Source: Neobacillus sp. SuZ13 | GTDB taxonomy: Bacteria; Bacillota; Bacilli; Bacillales; Cytobacillaceae | Reading direction: 5' to 3' | Assembly (NCBI RefSeq): GCF_030123365.1 | Contig: NZ_CP126107.1 | Coordinates: 1,101,501 to 1,165,500, forward strand | Length of the DNA stretch: 64,000 nt | Shown here: positions 17,700 through 26,038 of the stretch, piece after piece | Layout of the letters: every line of letters starts with the position of its first letter | How positions within the stretch are numbered: the first letter of the stretch is position 1 | Translations under genes and position numbers: made by a program | Notes under the pieces: model-generated | What the model was told of the DNA's origin: nothing | The model's database searches: none | The model's input: the letters and a program-made list of their open reading frames with translations, nothing else

Positions 17700-18660
17700 T
17701 ATTCAAAAGCCAGCAACTCCTGCGTTGAAAGGATTCGAGTGGCGTAATTATATTGTCTATTTTGCCTTCGTGGGTGTATTAATCTATTTTTCTATCAGCT
17801 TAAGTGATGAAGGGTTTTTAACTTCAGGGAACTTATTAAACATTGTTAGACAAACAGCGACGATTTCTTTGATGGCGTTAGCAATGACATTTGTTATTAG
17901 TACAGGAGAAATCGACCTTTCTGTCGGTTCCATCGCTGCCCTTTCTTCTCTGGTAGGTGCATTAGCCATCCAAGCTGGTTATGGCATCATTGGTGGACTT
18001 ATAGGCGGTGTTGGTACTGGTCTTGTGGTTGGATTAATCAATGGTCTGCTTGTAACAAAAGTAGCGATTCCATCCTTCTTGGTAACCCTGGGAACGATGG
18101 GAGCCATTAAAGGTGCTGCGATGTGGGTTACAGATACTGCTCCAGTTCCGATTGTAGACGCAAATTTCAATTTCATCTTTGGTTCAGGGGACATTGGTCC
18201 GATTCCAGTTTTACTTATTTGGACTTTAGTATTTACAGTGATTGCCCATATATTACTTCGTAAGACATCATTTGGCCGTCAGGTATTAGCAACAGGCGGA
18301 AATGAAAATGCTGCAAGATTCTCTGGCGTTAAGACAATGAAGATCAAGCTAATGGTATTCCTTGCAACTGGTTTAATGGCTGGTTTAGCTGGTCTCCTTT
18401 ATGCGGGCCGTATGAATGCCGGACGTTTTTCTTTCGGTGAAGGGGATGAGCTTTCTGTTATTGCTGCCGTTATCCTTGGTGGGACAAGCTTGTTTGGCGG
18501 TGTAGGAACAATCATCGGAACGATTGTTGGTTCCCTAATGATTGGTACGATCAACAATGGTTTGATTATCATGGGTCTTGATGTCAGCCAGCAAATGATT
18601 ATCAAAGGAATTATCATTATCTTGGCGGTGGCATTTGGTAAGAAAGCGATGAAACGATAA
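17680..18660 (+). CDS. Sugar ABC transporter permease, RbsC type
   Basis: A 326-residue membrane protein with about eight to ten hydrophobic segments, from residue 24 to the C-terminus. It carries family motifs GEIDLSVGSIAALSS, NGLLVTKVAIPSFLVTLGTM and VIAAVILGGTSLFGGVGTI. It should form a homodimeric channel with the RbsA-type ATPase. The start ATG lies inside the end of the ATPase gene with AGAGGAGG upstream (17663-17670), indicating coupled translation. Confidence 0.92.
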   Translation: MQSKVSSIQKPATPALKGFEWRNYIVYFAFVGVLIYFSISLSDEGFLTSGNLLNIVRQTATISLMALAMTFVISTGEIDLSVGSIAALSSLVGALAIQAGYGIIGGLIGGVGTGLVVGLINGLLVTKVAIPSFLVTLGTMGAIKGAAMWVTDTAPVPIVDANFNFIFGSGDIGPIPVLLIWTLVFTVIAHILLRKTSFGRQVLATGGNENAARFSGVKTMKIKLMVFLATGLMAGLAGLLYAGRMNAGRFSFGEGDELSVIAAVILGGTSLFGGVGTIIGTIVGSLMIGTINNGLIIMGLDVSQQMIIKGIIIILAVAFGKKAMKR

Positions 18661-18699
18661 TTTTAATAGAGATTTCCGCGGAATTATATTAAGTTCCGG

Positions 18700-18806
18700 G
18701 GAATTCCTCCACAAATAGACGGAATTAATGATAAAACTGGCAGAATTTCCTCGGAAATTGTCGTAATTAATGATAAAAGCGGCGGAATTCTTTTCAAAAA
18801 AGCGGA
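18700..18806. repeat. Imperfect direct repeats in an intergenic region
   Basis: AATTAATGATAAAA occurs at 18723-18736 and 18765-18778, each followed by a GGC(A/G)GAATT block (42-base period); further CGGAATT and TTCCTCGGAA pieces flank them. It looks like a dispersed non-coding repeat rather than a gene. Confidence 0.55.
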
Positions 18807-18876
18807 ATGACCCTATAAGGTCTATAAATTTGCATCCTTGAACAACACGATCAACTTTTGAACAGGAGGAAGAAAG

Positions 18877-20055
18877 GTGGAGAAGATTAAAGTTGGTATT
18901 ATCGGTACTGGTTTTATCGGGCCGACTCACATAGAAGCCATCAGAAGGCTTGGCTTTGTTGAAGTAGCTGGTTTGGCGGAAACTAGTCTAGAAATGGCTG
19001 AAAAAAAGGCAGCTGAGCTTGGAATTCCGAAGGCCTTTGGTGATTACCGAGAAATGCTGAAAGACAGCGAAATCCAGGTCGTGCACAATTGCACACCAAA
19101 TCATCTTCATTTTGCCATTAATAAAGAGATTATTTTAGCTGGAAAGCATGTTGTCTCAGAGAAACCACTGGCTATGAACAGTGATGAATCAGCAGAATTG
19201 TTAGAATTAGCAGAAAAACAAGGCGTCATCCATGCGGTAAACTTTAATTACAGACAGCATGCGAGTGTACAAAACTTAAAAGCGAAAATCACTGAAGGTG
19301 ATCTTGGGAAAGTAAACTTGGTTCACGGAAGCTACTTGCAGGACTGGTTATTATATGAAACAGACTATAACTGGCGTTTGGCGCCGGAAGTAGGCGGAAA
19401 GTCACGCGCAGTAGCGGACATTGGTTCCCATTGGTGTGATACCGTCCAATTTGTAACAGGCAAAAGGATTGTCGAAGTTTTTGCCGATTTAGCAACTGTT
19501 GTTCCAGTAAGAAAGAGACCGACAGGAAACGTAGCTACTTTTGGGGCACAGACGTCGGAAGATATGAAATATGAAGATGTACCAATTAATACAGAAGATT
19601 ATGCATCTGTGCTTGTCCGGTTTGAGGATGGATCTAGAGGAGTCTTTACTGTATCTCAAGTCAGTGCGGGACGCAAAAATAGATTAAGCTTTGAGATAAA
19701 TGGAAGTCAAGCTTCAATATTCTGGAACCAGGAAGAACCAGAGAAGCTATGGATCGGGCACCGGGATAAAGCAAATGAAGTTCTATTAGCGGATCCGGCG
19801 TTGTTTTCGCCAGAGGCAAGGTCTACTATTCATCATCCTGGAGGGCATAATGAAGGCTGGCCAGATGCTTTGAAAAATATGATGTTGAATTTCTACTCGT
19901 TTGTTCGCGATGGCAAAAGCCTGAAAACAGACAGGCCTAATTTTGCGACATTTGCAGACGGGCACCTTTCGATGTGTATCACAGACGCAATCTTAGAAAG
20001 TAACCAGCAGCAGAAATGGGTGAAGGTTCAGGCTAGCAAGGAGGTACTTGCGTGA
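18877..20055 (+). CDS. Gfo/Idh/MocA family oxidoreductase (copy 1)
   Basis: A 392-residue NAD(P)-dependent dehydrogenase. The N-terminal Rossmann domain begins VGIIGTGFIGPTHIEAIRR, the catalytic lysine is in SEKPLAMNS, and the C-terminal domain has ADIGSHWCDTVQFV (catalytic Asp/His). It very closely resembles copy 2 at 27521. GTG 18877 is used because AGGAGG (18864-18869) precedes it. The TIM-barrel gene overlaps its stop by four bases. In levoglucosan-type pathways such an enzyme oxidises C3 of the sugar or reduces 3-keto-glucose; which one applies here is not visible. Confidence 0.88.
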   Translation: MEKIKVGIIGTGFIGPTHIEAIRRLGFVEVAGLAETSLEMAEKKAAELGIPKAFGDYREMLKDSEIQVVHNCTPNHLHFAINKEIILAGKHVVSEKPLAMNSDESAELLELAEKQGVIHAVNFNYRQHASVQNLKAKITEGDLGKVNLVHGSYLQDWLLYETDYNWRLAPEVGGKSRAVADIGSHWCDTVQFVTGKRIVEVFADLATVVPVRKRPTGNVATFGAQTSEDMKYEDVPINTEDYASVLVRFEDGSRGVFTVSQVSAGRKNRLSFEINGSQASIFWNQEEPEKLWIGHRDKANEVLLADPALFSPEARSTIHHPGGHNEGWPDALKNMMLNFYSFVRDGKSLKTDRPNFATFADGHLSMCITDAILESNQQQKWVKVQASKEVLA

Positions 20056-21023
20056 AAATAGGTGTATTTACCCCCTTGTATCAGAACCTGCCTTTTGAAG
20101 AAATGTTGGATAAACTGGCAGCCATGGGTGTGGAGGCCGTTGAATTGGGGACAGGGAATTATCCCGGCAATCATCACTGTAATCCGGATGAATTGCTTGA
20201 ATCTCCTGAAAAAAGAAAATCATTCCTAAGAGCACTTGAAACTAGGGGATTAACGATCAGCGGCTTAAGCTGCCACGGTAACCCGCTTCATCCAAATGTA
20301 AACATTGCTCAAGAGTCACATGACGTTTGGCGAAAAACGGTATTACTTGCAGAACTTTTGGAAGTTCCTGTTATCAATGGCTTCTCCGGCTGTCCGGGTG
20401 ATCATATAAGTGCAAAAAATCCAAACTGGGTTACATGCTCATGGCCTCCGGAATATTTAGAAGTGCTGAACTGGCAATGGAACGAAGTCGTTATTCCTTA
20501 TTGGAAAGAGGAAGCAAAATTCGCGAAAGAGCATGGCATTCAGCAAATTGCTTTTGAAATGCACCCAGGATTTGTAGTTTATAATCCTGAAACTCTACTA
20601 AAGTTAAGAGAGCATGCCGGCGAAAACATTGGTGCAAACTTTGATCCGAGCCACCTTGTTTGGCAAGGAATTGACCCGGTCGAGGCCATCAAAAACCTTG
20701 GCAGGGAAAATGCGATTTTCCATTTCCATGCGAAGGACACTTATTTAGATCAAGCAAATATCAAGATTAATGGTGTTTTAGATACAAAGCATTATAGCCA
20801 AATTTTAGACCGCTCTTGGACATTTAGATCAGTCGGATACGGCTCGGACGAAAAAATGTGGAAAGACATAGTAAGTGCCCTTCGAGCAGTCGGATACGAT
20901 TATGTTATTTCCATCGAACATGAAGATATGCTTGCTTCCACCGACGAGGGACTATGCAAAGCTATTACTCTCTTAAAAGGGGCCATTTTCAAGGAGAAAA
21001 TTACCGAGATGTGGTGGGCTTAA
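20052..21023 (+). CDS. Sugar phosphate isomerase/epimerase-like TIM barrel (copy 1)
   Basis: A 323-residue xylose-isomerase-like TIM barrel. Likely metal ligands are the Glu of IAFEMHPG, Asp of NFDPSHLVWQG, His of IFHFHAKDTY and Glu of ISIEHEDML. Despite the family name it need not act on a phosphate sugar; relatives next to Gfo/Idh/MocA enzymes eliminate or hydrate 3-keto-glycosides. GTG start, overlapping the preceding stop (GTGA), so co-translated. A near-identical copy follows dehydrogenase copy 2 at 28696. Confidence 0.85.
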   Translation: MKIGVFTPLYQNLPFEEMLDKLAAMGVEAVELGTGNYPGNHHCNPDELLESPEKRKSFLRALETRGLTISGLSCHGNPLHPNVNIAQESHDVWRKTVLLAELLEVPVINGFSGCPGDHISAKNPNWVTCSWPPEYLEVLNWQWNEVVIPYWKEEAKFAKEHGIQQIAFEMHPGFVVYNPETLLKLREHAGENIGANFDPSHLVWQGIDPVEAIKNLGRENAIFHFHAKDTYLDQANIKINGVLDTKHYSQILDRSWTFRSVGYGSDEKMWKDIVSALRAVGYDYVISIEHEDMLASTDEGLCKAITLLKGAIFKEKITEMWWA

Positions 21024-21030
21024 TTTTTTG

Positions 21031-21056
21031 GAAGCATGGGGACGGTTCTCTTGCTT
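21031..21056. repeat. Short repeat GAAGCATG...GACGGTTCTC, partial copy
   Basis: GAAGCATG, then GACGGTTCTCTTGCTT, just after the TIM-barrel stop. A full inverted version lies at 29679-29713 after the second TIM-barrel copy. A GGGAGGG/CCCTCCC hairpin (21062-21081) follows. Confidence 0.55.
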
Positions 21057-21154
21057 ACAAAGGGAGGGGCTGTTCCCTCCCGCAGCTCATTTCAAGGAAA
21101 TATGATAGGATAATTGTTTTTCAAAATTAATGATGAATGATTGGAGGCAGTACA

Positions 21155-22189
21155 ATGACAACAATGAATGCTGTATTTTTTCCAGGAGATAAAAAGGTAG
21201 AGATTCGCCAGGTTGAAATTCCAACGCCTGGCCAAGGGGAAGTATTAGTTCAGTTAAAAGCATCAGCGATCTGCCGAAGCGATATGAGCTTATATTATGG
21301 AACTTCCGTTTTTGAAGGAACAAAATGCGGATGCACGGTACCAGGGCATGAACCTGCAGGAGTTATCACAGAAGTAGGAGCTGGGGTTTCCAATTACAAA
21401 GCGGGTGACCGAGTTGCTGTTTACTTAGCTCTTGGATGTGGTGAATGTGCACATTGTAAGAGCGGCTACAAAATGTTCTGTAAAGAATTTAAATGTATCG
21501 GCTTTGACTCTCACGGCGGTGACGCAGAGTACATGGTCGTTCCAGCTGAAAACTGTATGAGATTGCCAGATAGCATGAGTTTCGTAACGGCTGCTGTTTC
21601 AACAGACGCTGTTGGAACCCTTTACCACGCGCAAAAGAGATTAGGTATTTCAGGAAGAGACTACCTGGTTATTTTTGGAATGGGACCTATGGGCGGCGCT
21701 GGTGTGATGATCGCTAAAGGATTAGGAGCAACCGTTATTGCTGTTGATATGCTGGATGAGCGCTTGGAGCTTGCGAAGGAATTGGGTGCGGATTATACCA
21801 TCAATGGTAAAACAATGAATGTTCAAGAAGAAATCGCTCGTATTACAAAGGGTCTTGGTGCAGATGCTGCGATTGATTGTTCCGGAAGCCCTTACGGAGA
21901 GAATGATGCATTAGATTGCGTGAGAGCACATGGACGGGTCGCTTTTATCGGCGAAAGTAAAGAGACAACAATCAAACCAAGTGCGCAATTAATTCGAAAA
22001 CAGATTTCTGTAATGGGTTCTTGGTACTTCCCAATTCAAGAATTTGATGAAATTACGGAGTTTATTGTTAGAAAAAATCTGCCTGTAGAAAAGTTGGTTA
22101 CTCACCAATTTAAATTGGAAGAAGCGGAAACAGCTTTCCGTATGTTTGATGAAAGAAAGACTGAGAAAGCTGTTTTTGTTTGGGAATAA
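21155..22189 (+). CDS. Zinc-dependent alcohol dehydrogenase family protein
   Basis: A 344-residue medium-chain dehydrogenase. Catalytic zinc residues: Cys in SAICRSDMSL, His-Glu in VPGHEPAGVI. The structural zinc site is CGECAHCKSGYKMFC. The Rossmann NAD(P) site is FGMGPMGGAGVM. ATG 21155 follows GGAGG; an in-frame ATG at 21137 is too close to any site. It sits in the sugar operon after the TIM-barrel gene, so a polyol or keto-sugar is the probable substrate; sequence alone does not show which. Confidence 0.88.
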   Translation: MTTMNAVFFPGDKKVEIRQVEIPTPGQGEVLVQLKASAICRSDMSLYYGTSVFEGTKCGCTVPGHEPAGVITEVGAGVSNYKAGDRVAVYLALGCGECAHCKSGYKMFCKEFKCIGFDSHGGDAEYMVVPAENCMRLPDSMSFVTAAVSTDAVGTLYHAQKRLGISGRDYLVIFGMGPMGGAGVMIAKGLGATVIAVDMLDERLELAKELGADYTINGKTMNVQEEIARITKGLGADAAIDCSGSPYGENDALDCVRAHGRVAFIGESKETTIKPSAQLIRKQISVMGSWYFPIQEFDEITEFIVRKNLPVEKLVTHQFKLEEAETAFRMFDERKTEKAVFVWE

Positions 22190-22195
22190 GTAAAT

Positions 22196-22316
22196 AAGCG
22201 CCTGGGAGGATGGCTTTACTGGCGGATAAGCTGTCTCAACTGGCGCATAAATGGATAGGTTGCTTTTACTGTCGGATAAGGTGGCGCACTGGAGGATGGC
22301 TACCTAACTGACTTAA
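22196..22316. repeat. Array of imperfect ACTGGCGGATAAG repeats
   Basis: At least four variants in tandem: ACTGGCGGATAAG, ACTGGCGCATAAA, ACTGTCGGATAAG, ACTGGAGGATGGC. No coding potential seen. It resembles short dispersed repeats of Bacillus-type genomes. Confidence 0.55.
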
Positions 22317-22347
22317 AGCAACAATTAATTATAAGGAGCTGTTCACA

Positions 22348-23193
22348 ATGAAAGGTATTTCATTCAATACATGGGTATATAGTAGTTTTCCAAACTGGCT
22401 TTCTTCTTATCCATTAGAAGAAGTCATCAACCGTCTTTCCTCTTTTGGTTACGATGCAATAGAAATCGGCTGTGCTGCCCCACATGCATGGCCGGATTAT
22501 TTGTCAGCTGAAAGAAGACAAGAAATCAAAAAATTACTCAAGGAAAAGAACTTAAAGGTTTCATCTATGCTTCCAGCACCTGGCGGCGGTCCAGGGATGA
22601 ACCCAAGCTCTCCATTAAAGGAAGAAAGAGAATTTACAATCAATCATTATAAAGAAGTTGTTCGTTTAGCGTCTGAATGGGAATGCCCAACAGTCATGTG
22701 GATTGCCGGCTGGGTCGTTTATGGAACCTCGCAACAGGAAGCTTGGAACTACAGTTTAGAAGGCTTAATCGAAGTTGCCAAATATGCAAAGGACCTTGGT
22801 GTGACGCTTGTAGTTGAACCAACTCCTGCAGACAGTAACTTAATCGAAACCGCTGATGACGCCCTTCTCTTAGCAGAGCAATCAGGAATGGATAATGTTA
22901 AGGTCATGTTTGATACATTCCATGCATTGTACAGAAATGAAGTTGCCAGTGATTATGTATACCGCATGAAAGACAAGCTTCATCATGTTCATATCGCAGA
23001 CAGCGACCGTCTGCCTCCTGGTAAAGGAAAATGTGATTATGATTCGGTATTGAGAGCCTTAAAAGATATTAATTATGATGGATATCTAGCAATGGAAGTT
23101 GGATTCAATTCTAGAGCATCTGAACCGGATTGGTTTGCAAAAGAATCTATTACTTACTTGAAAGACAAATTAAAGGAAATTGGCTGGGAGTAA
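22348..23193 (+). CDS. Sugar phosphate isomerase/epimerase-like TIM barrel (FrlC/ketose 3-epimerase type)
   Basis: A 281-residue TIM barrel resembling fructoselysine 3-epimerase and D-tagatose/psicose 3-epimerases. Probable metal ligands are the Glu of LVVEPTPADS, Asp of VMFDTFHALY, His of HHVHIADSDR and Glu of LAMEVGFNSR. ATG 22348 follows AAGGAGCTG. It is the third TIM barrel of the island and differs clearly from the pair at 20052 and 28696. A role in epimerising or dehydrating a keto-sugar intermediate is inferred. Confidence 0.82.
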   Translation: MKGISFNTWVYSSFPNWLSSYPLEEVINRLSSFGYDAIEIGCAAPHAWPDYLSAERRQEIKKLLKEKNLKVSSMLPAPGGGPGMNPSSPLKEEREFTINHYKEVVRLASEWECPTVMWIAGWVVYGTSQQEAWNYSLEGLIEVAKYAKDLGVTLVVEPTPADSNLIETADDALLLAEQSGMDNVKVMFDTFHALYRNEVASDYVYRMKDKLHHVHIADSDRLPPGKGKCDYDSVLRALKDINYDGYLAMEVGFNSRASEPDWFAKESITYLKDKLKEIGWE

Positions 23194-23311
23194 GTGATTA
23201 ATTTACTAATTGTATAGGCAAGTGAGGCTTCGGGGTGAAACACAGGCGGTAAGTGCTGCTGGTTCACCCTGTATTTGCAAGGTGATTATTAAGTAAAAGG
23301 GGAGATACAAC

Positions 23312-24127
23312 ATGGGAAAGTCCTCTATTTTATTAAATACTCTTCAGTTTATCTCTGCCAAAGAAATCAATGAAACTAGTCCTAATTGGTTTAAAGAACA
23401 TCGAGAGACAAATTATATAGAAATTCTTTATATGCAAGAGGGGTGTGGAGAATTTATTTTTGAAGATAAACCTTTTATTGGACAAGAAGGGGATATGATC
23501 ATTTTTAATCCATTTAGTACCGTGGTAGTGAGAACATGTACGGGAAGCCCTTTAAAGGCTATTTCCATTTGTTTATTAAATGTTCCTATAAAAGGAAACC
23601 AGCGTTTAATTGATTCCAGTAATCACACTATTATACGTTTACAGGAGGAAAAAGACGAGATTAAGCATTATTTTCAAACCATTTTACGTGAATATGACAA
23701 GAAACATTCCGAGTATCAAGATGTGATTACCTCCATATTGCAAACCGTTATTATTAAAATCACTCGACTGCTAAAAACTGCTCGTGAGCCATCCATTTCT
23801 GAGATGAGCCTTAAAGTAAGAAAATATATTGAACAAAATTTTAGTCAAGAGTTGACTCTAAATATACTAGCAAACTTAGTTTATGTTAGTCCCTATCATT
23901 TGGCCCATGTATTTAAAGAAGAGGTAGGACTGCCGCCCATACAATACCTAATCCAGTGCCGTATTCAGGAAGCAAAACGTTTACTGAAGCATTCGGACCT
24001 TTCTGTGAGAGATATTGCCGCGATCATAGGATATGAGAATCCTAATTATTTTAATTTACTTTTTAAAAAAATTACAGGAAGTCCGCCAGGGAAATATAGA
24101 AAGAATGGAATAGTAGGTAGAGAATAA
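23312..24127 (+). CDS. AraC family transcriptional regulator
   Basis: A 271-residue regulator. The N-terminal cupin/AraC-type sugar-binding domain spans about residues 15-100 (MQEGCGEFIFEDKPF, GDMIIFNPFS). The C-terminal double HTH (about 168-268) has LTLNILANLVYVSPYHLAHV and VRDIAAIIGYENPNYFNLLF. ATG 23312 follows AAGGGGAG. It closes the SBP1 gene group, just before the SBP2 promoter, so it probably regulates one of the flanking units. Confidence 0.88.
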   Translation: MGKSSILLNTLQFISAKEINETSPNWFKEHRETNYIEILYMQEGCGEFIFEDKPFIGQEGDMIIFNPFSTVVVRTCTGSPLKAISICLLNVPIKGNQRLIDSSNHTIIRLQEEKDEIKHYFQTILREYDKKHSEYQDVITSILQTVIIKITRLLKTAREPSISEMSLKVRKYIEQNFSQELTLNILANLVYVSPYHLAHVFKEEVGLPPIQYLIQCRIQEAKRLLKHSDLSVRDIAAIIGYENPNYFNLLFKKITGSPPGKYRKNGIVGRE

Positions 24128-24240
24128 TTCTTTTTTAAAAGTACCTTTTCAAAAAGCCGCAAGAATATATAGTTTTATCCGCAAAATTATTAATTTTCTA
24201 TCCTATTAATTTAATGTAGAATAACAACTAAGAATATTTT

Positions 24241-24256
24241 ATGTAATGGATTACAT
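24241..24256. promoter_or_regulatory. Operator copy 4, upstream of SBP2
   Basis: ATGTAATGGATTACAT; one central mismatch. It lies 62 bases before copy 5, about six helical turns. Confidence 0.7.
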
Positions 24257-24302
24257 TTTTGTTTATGTAAAACAGAGGTAATTCTAATTCTTAACAACTA
24301 AA

Positions 24303-24318
24303 ATGTAATCGATTACAT
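24303..24318. promoter_or_regulatory. Operator copy 5, upstream of SBP2
   Basis: ATGTAATCGATTACAT, perfect 16-bp palindrome; the clearest form of the consensus. It lies about 100 bases before the SBP2 start. Confidence 0.8.
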
Positions 24319-24416
24319 CCAAATGAGGTGATGAATTTCTCATAAAACTATTTAAGATTGTAGTAATTTTTAAAAGTATAAAGTCAAAAATTCCAAGAAA
24401 TATAAGGGGGCTAATT

Positions 24417-25592
24417 ATGAAAAAGTTACTATCTATTATGACTATGATTCTATTTATTACTAGTATTGTACTTGTCGGGTGCGGCAAGCAAAGTGAGACT
24501 AGCAGCGGAAGTAACCCAAAAGAGGAAACAAAAACAGAAGAAACAACCGCCATTTCCGGTCCAATCACCATTAATCAAGAGATCCCTGACCAAGAAATAT
24601 TAAGTAAAGGTCCGGGGGGAGAAGCAGCTGTTTCAGCAAAAACATTGCAGCTTACGGAAGAAGAAGTACAAAAGATCAAAGAAGGAAATTACAAAGCTGC
24701 GATTGTTATGCACTATGCTGGGAATGACTGGGCAACCGCTCAAATCGATGGCTTAAAGGCAACTTTTGCAAAAATGGGAATTCAAGTGGTTGCTGTAACA
24801 GATGCCCAGTTCAAAGCTGAAAAACAAGTATCCGATATCGAAACGGTTTTAGCTAAAAAACCAGATATTATCGTTGGTATCCCGGTAGATCCTGTTTCAA
24901 CTGCCTCCGCTTTTAAGAAAGCAGCAGATGCAGGAGTGAAAGTCGTGTTTATGGATAATAAACCTAACGGATTAGAAGCTGGCAAGGATTATGTAAGCGT
25001 AGTGTCTGCTGATAACTATGGCAATGGTGTTCAGGCAGCAGAGATAATGGCGAAAAAGCTTGGTGGAAAAGGAAAAATCGGTGTGATTTATCATGATGCT
25101 GATTACTTCGTAACAAAACAACGAACAGAAGCCTTTGAAAAAACAATTAAAGAAAAATATCCTAAAATAAAAATAGTTGAGCGAGGCGGTATCATTGGTC
25201 CTAACGATGGTGAGAAGGTTGCATCTGGAATGCTGACCAAAAATCGTGATCTTGATGGAATGTTTGTCGTTTGGGATGTTCCAGCTGAAGGTGCTTTGGC
25301 AGCAGCGCGTACCGCTGGAAAGAAGGATTTTGTCATTACGACTATTGATTTAGGGACAAACGTTGCTTTGGATATTGCATCAAACGGTTTAATTAAAGGT
25401 CTAGGTGCCCAGTTGCCATATGACCAAGGAATTTCAGAAGCGGTTTTAGCGGGTTATTCTTTACTTAGTAAAGAAGCGCCAGCCTATGTAGCTGTACCTG
25501 CGTTAAATGTAACGAAAGAAAATGTATTAGATGCCTGGAAGCTCGTTTACCATCAAGAGGCACCAAAGTCTATCCAAGGTGCGGCAAAATAA
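24417..25592 (+). CDS. Sugar ABC transporter substrate-binding lipoprotein (SBP2)
   Basis: A 391-residue paralogue of SBP1: signal peptide with lipobox LVGC (Cys22), acidic linker, then the same RbsB-like domain. By eye it is closer to the kinase's fused domain than SBP1 is (GNDWATAQIDGLKATF against GNNWARAQIEGLKTTF; GKDYVSVVSADNYGNG in both). Two operators precede it. No ATPase or permease follows, so it probably feeds the RbsA/RbsC pair at 16203-18660, perhaps giving the importer a second specificity. Confidence 0.9.
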   Translation: MKKLLSIMTMILFITSIVLVGCGKQSETSSGSNPKEETKTEETTAISGPITINQEIPDQEILSKGPGGEAAVSAKTLQLTEEEVQKIKEGNYKAAIVMHYAGNDWATAQIDGLKATFAKMGIQVVAVTDAQFKAEKQVSDIETVLAKKPDIIVGIPVDPVSTASAFKKAADAGVKVVFMDNKPNGLEAGKDYVSVVSADNYGNGVQAAEIMAKKLGGKGKIGVIYHDADYFVTKQRTEAFEKTIKEKYPKIKIVERGGIIGPNDGEKVASGMLTKNRDLDGMFVVWDVPAEGALAAARTAGKKDFVITTIDLGTNVALDIASNGLIKGLGAQLPYDQGISEAVLAGYSLLSKEAPAYVAVPALNVTKENVLDAWKLVYHQEAPKSIQGAAK

Positions 25593-25608
25593 CTATAACT
25601 GAAAAATT

Positions 25609-25632
25609 AAGAGGATGATCAAAATTCTAGAG
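25609..25632 (+). terminator. Weak possible terminator of SBP2
   Basis: AAGAGG and CCTCTT can pair around a large loop, followed by a short T-rich run. Confidence 0.3.
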
Positions 25633-25738
25633 CCTCTTTTATTAAAAAAACTCCTTATTTGTCAAATAAGCAGTCGAAGTCTACTTTTGGTAAAAATTTA
25701 ACTCTCATATCACGTAAAAAAAGTCCAGTCAGGCATGA

Positions 25739-25769
25739 GCAATTCTTCATAAAGAAGGATTGCCTTTTT
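25739..25769 (+). terminator. Possible intrinsic terminator
   Basis: GCAATTCTTC pairs with GAAGGATTGC (one wobble) around ATAAA, then CTTTTTG. It may be the functional end of the SBP2 transcript. Confidence 0.5.
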
Positions 25770-25798
25770 GCGTTTGCATAGGGAATCCATTCATCTAA

Positions 25799-25838
25799 GC
25801 ACCCTGGTTTAACTGCTTCCGTTAAACCAGAGTGGTGC
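25799..25838. other. Long hairpin of unknown role
   Basis: CTGGTTTAAC pairs perfectly with GTTAAACCAG around a 7-base loop; GCACC and GGTGC extend it outside a small bulge. No T tract follows. The rest of 25593-25987 holds no convincing gene. Confidence 0.45.
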
Positions 25839-25987
25839 TGAAGCAAAAGGATAGTCGTTTTTACAGACAATAAACTTAAAGATTTAAAAAAGGTAAGGAA
25901 TAAAAGTGTTGTGTCTACTAACTATAGAGATGTGTAAAAACATGATACCGTTTTATGGCTGATTTACGAAAATTATTGTAATTCCTT

Positions 25988-26003
25988 ATGTAATCGATTA
26001 CAA
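25988..26003. promoter_or_regulatory. Operator copy 6, upstream of the intact LacI regulator
   Basis: ATGTAATCGATTACAA, 36 bases before the ATG of the LacI gene; points to autoregulation. Confidence 0.75.
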
Positions 26004-26038
26004 TAAATGTAAACGAACACTGAAGGGGAAAGCAATAC

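Noticed and set aside
23221..23280. GGGTGAA/TTCACCC hairpin as a riboswitch or terminator
   Set aside because: The loop is long, no T tract follows and no riboswitch core is recognisable.
25655..25870. 71-codon minus-strand open frame
   Set aside because: No family recognised, it spans two hairpins, and no credible ribosome site precedes it.
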